Assembly: GCA_050943315.1 (NCBI GenBank)
Contig: JBMNOY010000069.1
Coordinates: forward strand, 1 to 9,565
Source of the DNA: JBDKUD01 sp050943315
GTDB lineage: Bacteria > Bacillota > Syntrophomonadia > Syntrophomonadales > Syntrophomonadaceae
Reading direction: 5' to 3'
DNA length: 9,565 bases
The position numbers and the translations under genes are program-made. Of this stretch, positions 5,104 through 9,565 are shown piece after piece (position 1 is the stretch's first letter; each line of letters opens with the position of its first letter). The notes under the pieces were generated by a model, which saw only the letters and a list, made by a program, of their open reading frames with translations, was not told where the DNA came from and made no database searches.

Positions 5104-6681
5104 TTATCTCATTCTATACTTCCGTTCCGGGTCATCATCCCAGGTTAACACCCTGGGTCTGGTTAACATAGCCCACCAGGGGACTCTTATGTAGGTGTCT
5201 TTTAAGTCTGAAAGAGTTATAGGGGTTAAGGGGCTTAAATAAGGCACCCCAAAAGATCTGATTGTCGATAAATGTATTATGAGAGTTATGAATACAAAAA
5301 GTATTCCCAGGAAACCGATAACATTTGCACCAATCAAGAATGCCACTCGTAAAAAGAGCATAGTTCCCGTCAGGGGAGGAGTAATGAAACTGGTTATGGC
5401 GGTGAGCGCGGTAATTATTACCATAGGGGTACTGGCCAAACCGGCTTCCACAGCAGATTGGCCGATTACCAGGGCACCCACAATGCTAACTGCCGGTCCC
5501 ACCGGTTTCGGTATCCTCACCCCGGCTTCTCTAAGTATTTCAAAACTTAGCAGCATTAGTAAGGCTTCCGTAAAAATTGAATACGGGATCCCAACCCGTG
5601 AGGCAAGTATGGTTAGAAGCAGTTCAAAGGGAATAACTCCGGGGGTAAAAACAGCAAAAGCCAGATATACTGCCGGCAAGGTGGTAGTTATCATATAAGC
5701 CACTAAGCGCATAAACCTTGTTACAGAGCTTAACGGTGCTGGGGAATAATAATCTTCACTGGCCTGAAATCCTTCTATAAATAAATAGGGTACGGTCAGC
5801 ACGAAGGGCGTGCCGTCACAGAAAATAGCCACTCTTCCTTCCAACATTTTCGCTGCTACGATATCTGGTTTTTCACTGTTGCCGATGGTCGAGAAAATGG
5901 AAAAAGGAGCATCCTCGATAAACTCCTCAATATATTCCGATTCTAAAATAGCATCAATTTTTATCTCTTTAATTCTCCTGCGCACGGTTTCGATGATTCT
6001 CTCATCAGTCAAGCCTTTAATATAGGCGATACAAACTGCTGTGTTAGTTCGCTCGCCGATGGTTATATTCTCAAATTTTAGGTTGGGGTTTATTATTTTT
6101 CTTCGCAACAGCGCAGTATTGGTTCTCAGTGTCTCCGTAAACCCTTCCCGGGGTCCGCGGACAACTGATTCGGTTTCCGGATCTTCGACTGCTCTGGACT
6201 GCCAACCCTTTAAGTCAGCAGTTAAGGCTACCGGCTCACCATTAATATAAATAGCAGCATGTCCGGATAGAATATTCTGAATGGTTTGCTTAAAATCAGT
6301 TACCACCTTGAGGTCAGCGGTAGGCAGCAAGTATTCTTTGAGAATAGTACTAACTGCTTGCCTTTTTATGCTTCGGTCAGCAGGCATAAGTCGTGACTCC
6401 AGCATAATGGGCCGCAGTATGCTTGTATTAACCATTCCTATATCAATTAATCCGTCAATAAAAGCAACTATTATTTTCGTGTGGGCTTCATTACCCATGG
6501 TAATCTCTCTGATGACAAGATCACTTGATTCCGCCATCATTTCCTGCAGTTTGGTTTTAACCACCGCAATAGACCTGGGAATCGGCACAACAGGGCTATC
6601 CTGCCGACTGGAGTTTGCCCCGGGTTGAGTCTTGGTTTTAAGTTTTAAATAATTGACTTTGCGAATCAATTTTCCAAACAT
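5104..6681 (-). CDS. gerKA: spore germination receptor A subunit, GerA/GerKA family
   Basis: The A subunit of a GerA-type germinant receptor (PF03323), which assembles with the B and C subunits in the spore inner membrane and responds to nutrients. The 525-residue length is normal. A soluble N-terminal region (about 40-300) contains the hallmark VRGPREGFTE at 174-183, an ERTNTAVCIAYIKGL segment at 210-224 and GRVAIFCDGTPFVLTVP at 282-298. It is followed by EGFQASEDYY (303-312) and several membrane helices between about 325 and 470, then a C-terminal tail beginning FGVPYLSPLTP (477-487), a conserved family element. The ATG at 6679-6681 is preceded by GGCGGT at about 5 bases. It is the first gene of the operon, with order A-C-B rather than the A-B-C of gerA; this is the gerK arrangement of Bacillus, hence the symbol, but orthology to gerK is not shown. 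Confidence 0.95.
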   Translation of the reverse strand: MFGKLIRKVNYLKLKTKTQPGANSSRQDSPVVPIPRSIAVVKTKLQEMMAESSDLVIREITMGNEAHTKIIVAFIDGLIDIGMVNTSILRPIMLESRLMPADRSIKRQAVSTILKEYLLPTADLKVVTDFKQTIQNILSGHAAIYINGEPVALTADLKGWQSRAVEDPETESVVRGPREGFTETLRTNTALLRRKIINPNLKFENITIGERTNTAVCIAYIKGLTDERIIETVRRRIKEIKIDAILESEYIEEFIEDAPFSIFSTIGNSEKPDIVAAKMLEGRVAIFCDGTPFVLTVPYLFIEGFQASEDYYSPAPLSSVTRFMRLVAYMITTTLPAVYLAFAVFTPGVIPFELLLTILASRVGIPYSIFTEALLMLLSFEILREAGVRIPKPVGPAVSIVGALVIGQSAVEAGLASTPMVIITALTAITSFITPPLTGTMLFLRVAFLIGANVIGFLGILFVFITLIIHLSTIRSFGVPYLSPLTPITLSDLKDTYIRVPWWAMLTRPRVLTWDDDPERKYRMR

Positions 6682-6712
6682 TTATACCGCCATTGCCTAT
6701 TTATGATAATCA

Positions 6713-6741
6713 TATAATTGGCAATAATACAAAAGTTATAC
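6713..6741 (-). promoter_or_regulatory. candidate forespore sigma-G promoter for the germination operon
   Basis: On the minus strand GTATA (6737-6741) matches the sigma-G -35 consensus GHATR, and AATTATA (6713-6719) matches 6 of 7 positions of the -10 consensus CATWHTA; the spacer is 17 bases. The -10 lies 31 bases upstream of the A-subunit ATG, giving a short leader. GerA-family operons are known to be sigma-G dependent in Bacillus, which supports the reading. The region is AT-rich, so a chance match is possible. Confidence 0.42.
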
Positions 6742-6793
6742 ATAGTTGAATTTTTCGCAGTCTTTAACACTCTACCCTTGACCTCTTTAGAAG

Positions 6794-6812
6794 CCGGGAA
6801 TCGCCTTTCCGG
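6794..6812. terminator. weak hairpin between fetB and the germination operon
   Basis: CCGGGAA (6794-6800) pairs with TTTCCGG (6806-6812), with one G-T wobble, around a TCGCC loop. It sits about 90 bases after the fetB stop and 110 before the germination operon start. Neither strand has a clean T-tract after it (TCTTTAAG on plus, CTTCTAAAG on minus), so terminator function is doubtful. Nothing else notable was seen in 6742-6902. Confidence 0.25.
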
Positions 6813-6902
6813 TCTTTAAGAGCCTGTTTAAACCGCTTGGAAACTTGAATAAAGCTAATATAGAAAGGCAGAAAGGGGGCAGTAAATAATCTGGGTTACA
6901 GG

Positions 6903-7691
6903 TCAGCTCGTGAGCTCAATCAGCTGGTCCTGCTGGTTGAAGAAGGCACGATAACCAAGCTGCAACATGATAATGACGGACAGGGCTACCGCTCCTAGAA
7001 TTCCCAGCATGGTGGTAATCTGATAGGCTATGGCTGTAGTTGGCGAAGTACCCGCAAGTATTTGACCGGTCATCATTCCGGGCAAGAAAACTATACCCAT
7101 TCCCAACATAGAGTTAATGGTGGGCAGTATGGCGGCATCAAAGGCATTATTAATTATACTCCGGGATGCCATCTGGGGTGTGGCGCCCAGTATTAAAGCT
7201 TCTTCAACCAGGGCTCTCTGGGCCGTCATCCCTTCCAGCAGGAATTTGACTCCCAGCGAAACTCCAGTCATTGAATTACCTACAAACATACCTGCGAGGG
7301 GAATAAAGTATTGTGGTTCATACCATGGTGACACCCGTACTACTACAAACAAAAAATAAACCAGGCAAGAGATAGTACCTACACTCATAGACAGGGCAAT
7401 TACCTTTTTTAAGGGTCTTAAGAGCCTACCCCGGAATCTTTGCACTATAGTAAAAATAGCGAAACCTTCCATAATCAGTACTATTAAAATCGTTAGCCAG
7501 GGACTGGGATGATTAAAGACATATACCAGGATATAGGCGGTAAGCATGAGTTGCAAAGTCATTCTAACACACGATAAAACAATCTCCTTTTCCCGTTTTA
7601 CACCCCTGATCCTTACAATACCCAGCACCATTAGAACAAAGATATAAGCGGCTCCTACCTGCAATACAGTTAGATCTATTATTCCTTTCAT
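6903..7691 (-). CDS. fetB: ABC transporter permease, FetB/YbbM (UPF0014) family
   Basis: The integral membrane partner of the ATPase encoded just upstream; in E. coli the FetAB pair exports iron and protects against oxidative stress. The family (PF03649) is recognised from REKEIVLSCVRMTLQLMLTA near the start, IPLAGMFVGNSMTGVSLG, EEALILGATPQMASRSII and the strongly conserved NSMLGMGIVFLPGMMTGQILAG with SPTTAIAYQI. About seven hydrophobic helices are predicted over 262 residues, the usual length. I chose the ATG at 7689-7691 because AGGAGGT precedes it by 4-5 bases; a TTG at 7712 would add seven residues and overlap fetA. The gap to fetA is two bases, so the genes are translationally coupled. 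It ends with TGA, evidence that TGA works as a stop here. Iron as substrate is by family analogy only. Confidence 0.92.
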   Translation of the reverse strand: MKGIIDLTVLQVGAAYIFVLMVLGIVRIRGVKREKEIVLSCVRMTLQLMLTAYILVYVFNHPSPWLTILIVLIMEGFAIFTIVQRFRGRLLRPLKKVIALSMSVGTISCLVYFLFVVVRVSPWYEPQYFIPLAGMFVGNSMTGVSLGVKFLLEGMTAQRALVEEALILGATPQMASRSIINNAFDAAILPTINSMLGMGIVFLPGMMTGQILAGTSPTTAIAYQITTMLGILGAVALSVIIMLQLGYRAFFNQQDQLIELTS

Positions 7692-7693
7692 AT

Positions 7694-8326
7694 CTACCTC
7701 CTGCTTAAGCAACGGCCATTGGTTAAAGCGATAATGTGGTCAGAATATTTATCGGCAATTATTCCGGAATGGGTTACCATTACCAGGGTTTTGCCCTTTT
7801 TCTTAACGTGATTGGTTATCATCTGGATAACCATCTCCTCAGTATGTTCATCCAGTGCTGATGATGGTTCGTCCAACAGATAAACTTGTGGATCGAGAAG
7901 AAGCACCCGGCCCAGGGCTAAACGCTGTTTTTCCCCGCCGGAAAGGGTCTGAGCAGAGCTATCCAGCGGTTTTCTTACTTGTACCTGCTCCATCACCTTA
8001 ACCAGCACATCGTCCTCTGGCAAATTCCGGCCCTGAAATCTCAACCCCGCAGTTAAATTGTCCCTTATGCTTCCTGCAAACATAGCCGGGTTTTGTGAAA
8101 GCATAGCCACTTGCCGGCGGTGAGAAATTGAATTAGTTTGGCTTAGATCAGTATTGTTAAATAATATTTTACCCTGGGTAGGAGAGACCATTTTATTTAA
8201 CAGTTTTAATATGGTTGTCTTTCCGCTGCCACTGGGACCAATAAAAGTGGTTATTTTTCCGCTTTCGATCTGCATTGCCGGCAGATCTAATATATTTTTA
8301 TATCTCACATCGATAAATTTAAACAT
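7694..8326 (-). CDS. fetA: ABC transporter ATPase, FetA/YbbL family
   Basis: The cytoplasmic nucleotide-binding subunit for the FetB permease. All ATPase motifs are present in 210 residues: Walker A GPSGSGKT (30-37), Q-loop SQNP (Q78), signature LSGGE (128-132), Walker B VYLLDEP (148-154), D-loop SALD (156-159) and H-loop VTH (H186). The short length and the compact AGSIRDNL segment after the Q-loop are typical of the YbbL/FetA group rather than of longer importer ATPases. The ATG at 8324-8326 has AGGAG (8333-8337) 6 bases upstream. It is the first gene of a two-gene operon, divergent from hsp20. Identity is supported mainly by the neighbouring UPF0014 permease; the substrate is not determined by sequence. 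Confidence 0.92.
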   Translation of the reverse strand: MFKFIDVRYKNILDLPAMQIESGKITTFIGPSGSGKTTILKLLNKMVSPTQGKILFNNTDLSQTNSISHRRQVAMLSQNPAMFAGSIRDNLTAGLRFQGRNLPEDDVLVKVMEQVQVRKPLDSSAQTLSGGEKQRLALGRVLLLDPQVYLLDEPSSALDEHTEEMVIQMITNHVKKKGKTLVMVTHSGIIADKYSDHIIALTNGRCLSRR

Positions 8327-8345
8327 TTGCTGCTCCTTGACTCAA

Positions 8346-8373
8346 ATTATAAGACGCTCGTGTCATCTGATAA
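8346..8373 (-). promoter_or_regulatory. candidate sigma-A promoter of fetA-fetB
   Basis: On the minus strand TTATCA (8368-8373, 4 of 6 matches to TTGACA) and a perfect TATAAT (8346-8351) are separated by 16 bases. The predicted start near 8339 gives a very short leader that still includes the AGGAG at 8333-8337. It lies in the 133-base divergent gap shared with hsp20. Confidence 0.45.
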
Positions 8374-8459
8374 CCTGGTGAATATTTTCGTAGTGGAGTG
8401 TATAAAACTAATGTTTGCAGTAAATTCTAAAAAAAACCGTTAGTGGAGGTCGATATAAC

Positions 8460-8900
8460 ATGTCTTTAATTCCATATGAACCATTGCGTCATCTGGAAAA
8501 CTTTCGCCGAGAAATAGACCGGTTTTTTACCCCGGATTTTACCGGCTTTGGGAGAAAATATAGCCAAATGGGTAACCCGAGTATTGATGTCTGGGAAACC
8601 GACCAAGAGGTGGTAGCGTCTTGTGATATTCCCGGCCTGGAAAAAAAAGAAGATGTTCACATTGATATTGAGAACAACATTCTTACCATTAGTGGCTCAA
8701 TTAACCGGGTAAATGAAATAAAAGAAGAAAATTTACACCGACAGGAACGCTTTGTCGGCCGTTTTCACCGTACCATTGGCTTACCCTCCCGTGTCTCGTC
8801 AGAAGGTGTTAAAGCAACCTACAAAAGCGGAGTTTTGGAAATACGTATGCCTAAAATAGCCGGTGACACCAAAAAAAGAATTGACGTTGAGTTCCACTAA
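8460..8900 (+). CDS. hsp20: small heat-shock protein, Hsp20/alpha-crystallin family, 146 aa
   Basis: An ATP-independent chaperone that holds unfolding proteins in oligomeric shells in the cytoplasm. The N-terminal arm (1-38; LIPYEPLRHLENFRREIDRFF) is typical. The alpha-crystallin domain (about 39-132) includes PSIDVWETDQEVVASCDIPGLEKKEDVHIDIENNILTISG, RQERFVGRFHRTIGLPSRV and the hallmark GVLEIRMPK (124-132). The C-terminal extension carries the oligomerisation I-x-I/V motif as IDV (141-143). The ATG at 8460 follows GGAGGT (8445-8450) with a 9-base spacer. It is a single rightward gene; a TATAAA at 8401-8406 could be its -10 but lacks a good -35, and no CIRCE element (the HrcA operator) is present upstream, so its heat-shock control, if any, is of another kind. 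Confidence 0.95.
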   Translation: MSLIPYEPLRHLENFRREIDRFFTPDFTGFGRKYSQMGNPSIDVWETDQEVVASCDIPGLEKKEDVHIDIENNILTISGSINRVNEIKEENLHRQERFVGRFHRTIGLPSRVSSEGVKATYKSGVLEIRMPKIAGDTKKRIDVEFH

Positions 8901-8904
8901 ACTA

Positions 8905-9378
8905 TTAGGCCCGGAGTGTTGCGATAATTCTTAATGGATTTACTAGCATTTCCAGGGCCTCAACAATATCGGTAACAACAATATCTGATTTCATTAGTGC
9001 TTGTATGCAGCATCCTTCACTACCTATTACCGCAATGGATAAAGCTGCCTCTGCCAACATTTCCGTATCATTAAAGCCATTACCTATAGCTGCTGTTTTA
9101 GTTGCGTTTATACTTTGCAGGAAACGGTGTTTATCTGCACCGCCATTTTCTGGGCTGACCTGGTGAAATGGAATACCTAGCTCCTCAGCAATCCGTGCTC
9201 CAGAACCTAAAGTATCGGCGGTAAGCAGATATACATTTAGTTTTTCCTTAAGAATTGACACTCTTGGTTTAACGCCGTCCAGCAGGGTGCCATCAGTACT
9301 TAGAGTTCCGTTAAGGTCAAGTAATAAGTTCTCTAACTCCAGGTTCCAGTTTCTTCCCGGTATTGCAATCTGTATCAT
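8905..9378 (-). CDS. HAD-superfamily phosphatase of the soluble P-type ATPase type, 157 aa
   Basis: A small cytoplasmic haloacid-dehalogenase-fold protein without a large cap, resembling the catalytic core of P-type ATPases (COG4087, the soluble P-type ATPase group with MJ0968). The N-terminus MIQIAIPGRNWNLELENLLLDLNGTL matches the group. Motif I is DLNGTL, with the nucleophile Asp21, but the usual second Asp (general acid) is Asn23. Motif II is LLTADT (Thr53), a lysine for motif III is K83 or K94, and motif IV is GNGFNDTEML with N103/D104. The C-terminal segment SDIVVTDIVEALEMLVNPLRIIATLR is also typical. The ATG at 9376-9378 has a G-run (GGGGGG) about 5 bases upstream. It converges on hsp20, leaving a four-base gap between stop codons. 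The substrate is unknown; phosphatase activity is inferred from the motifs. Confidence 0.88.
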   Translation of the reverse strand: MIQIAIPGRNWNLELENLLLDLNGTLSTDGTLLDGVKPRVSILKEKLNVYLLTADTLGSGARIAEELGIPFHQVSPENGGADKHRFLQSINATKTAAIGNGFNDTEMLAEAALSIAVIGSEGCCIQALMKSDIVVTDIVEALEMLVNPLRIIATLRA

Positions 9379-9390
9379 TAAATCCCCCCA

Positions 9391-9432
9391 ATTATAAAAG
9401 GTGGTGTTATAATTTACACCACCTTTTATAAT
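9391..9432. repeat. perfect 17-bp inverted repeat upstream of the HAD gene
   Basis: ATTATAAAAGGTGGTGT (9391-9407) and its exact reverse complement (9416-9432) flank an 8-base TATAATTT loop. It begins 13 bases before the HAD gene start. On the minus strand the proximal arm supplies a perfect TATAAT (9392-9397) that could be the HAD promoter -10, so the dyad may be an operator. It could instead be a terminator for a leftward gene to the right, although no T-tract follows the arm. Confidence 0.75.
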
Positions 9433-9448
9433 ACACTAATCAATAAAA

Positions 9449-9472
9449 TTAAGCAGGTATTTTTTTGCTTAA
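9449..9472 (-). terminator. weak hairpin, possible terminator of a gene entering from the right
   Basis: TTAAGCA (9449-9455) pairs with TGCTTAA (9466-9472) around a 10-base loop. On the minus strand the second arm continues into TTTTATTG. The stem is short and AT-rich. It is placed about 35 bases after the possible stop codon at 9506-9508. Confidence 0.3.
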
Positions 9473-9505
9473 ATATGGTTTTTAGACATCAAATAAAGCC
9501 CGACC

Positions 9506-9565
9506 TCAAACCCTGGATGTAGCCAACTTAATTGTACCTACAACTCCGCTGATGGTGGCCAGACT
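9506..9565 (-). CDS. possible C-terminal end of a leftward gene, partial
   Basis: One minus-strand frame is open from the right edge to a TGA at 9506-9508, reading SLATISGVVGTIKLATSRV. Composition is protein-like (small, aliphatic residues), and the other two minus frames hit stops within this stretch. A weak hairpin with T-rich flank follows, as expected after a gene end. With only 19 residues the family cannot be recognised and the reading frame could be chance. Confidence 0.3.
   Translation of the reverse strand, partial: SLATISGVVGTIKLATSRV

Noticed and set aside
5279..5698. Plus-strand open frame opposite the germination A gene (139 codons)
   Set aside because: It is a shadow of the well-supported gerKA gene, has no RBS and has a non-protein-like composition. 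Similar shadows opposite gerKC (4221-4673, 4798-5148) and gerKA (6281-6628) were dropped too.
8327..8459. CIRCE (HrcA operator) upstream of hsp20
   Set aside because: No TTAGCACTC-N9-GAGTGCTAA-like dyad is present; a lone GAGTG at 8396-8400 has no matching half.
9475..9522. Short plus-strand ATG frame near the right edge
   Set aside because: It has only 15 codons before a stop, no RBS and no recognisable product.

Overview
The window looks like the chromosome of an endospore-forming, anaerobic Firmicute, most likely a Clostridia of the Peptococcaceae / Desulfotomaculum-Pelotomaculum type. This is inferred from a complete GerA-type spore germinant receptor operon, strong AGGAGG-like ribosome binding sites, moderate-to-low GC, and protein wording typical of that group. 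No mobile element, CRISPR array, rRNA or tRNA was seen.

Left part (1-1470). The N-terminal 191 codons of the tRNA methylthiotransferase miaB run leftward off the edge. A 228-base divergent gap separates it from a rightward gene for a five-repeat ankyrin protein. That gene faces a strong hairpin terminator at about 1427-1462.

Middle-left (1480-2509). Three small leftward genes follow, listed here from their upstream end: a GIY-YIG (UPF0213) protein, an MTH1187/DUF77 thiamine-binding-type protein, and a thioredoxin-fold protein. The last has an in-frame TGA at codon 22, beside a cysteine cluster, with a very good RBS and start codon upstream and a stem-loop directly downstream. I read it as a probable, unrecognised selenoprotein, and it is the main finding. 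A conventional ORF caller would report only an 80-residue fragment from a TTG codon with no RBS.

Middle (2567-6681). A leftward germinant receptor operon in the order A-C-B-D: an integral membrane A subunit, a lipoprotein C subunit, a ten-helix B subunit, and a two-helix peptide resembling the small D subunits of Bacillus receptors. A forespore sigma-G-like promoter lies just upstream of the A gene. These proteins would sit in the spore inner membrane and sense germinants.

Right part (6903-9565). A leftward fetA-fetB pair (ABC ATPase plus UPF0014 permease, metal/iron export type) is divergent from a rightward Hsp20 small heat-shock protein. A leftward soluble P-type-ATPase-like HAD phosphatase converges on Hsp20. 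Its upstream region carries a perfect 17-bp inverted repeat. The last 60 bases may hold the C-terminal end of another leftward gene.
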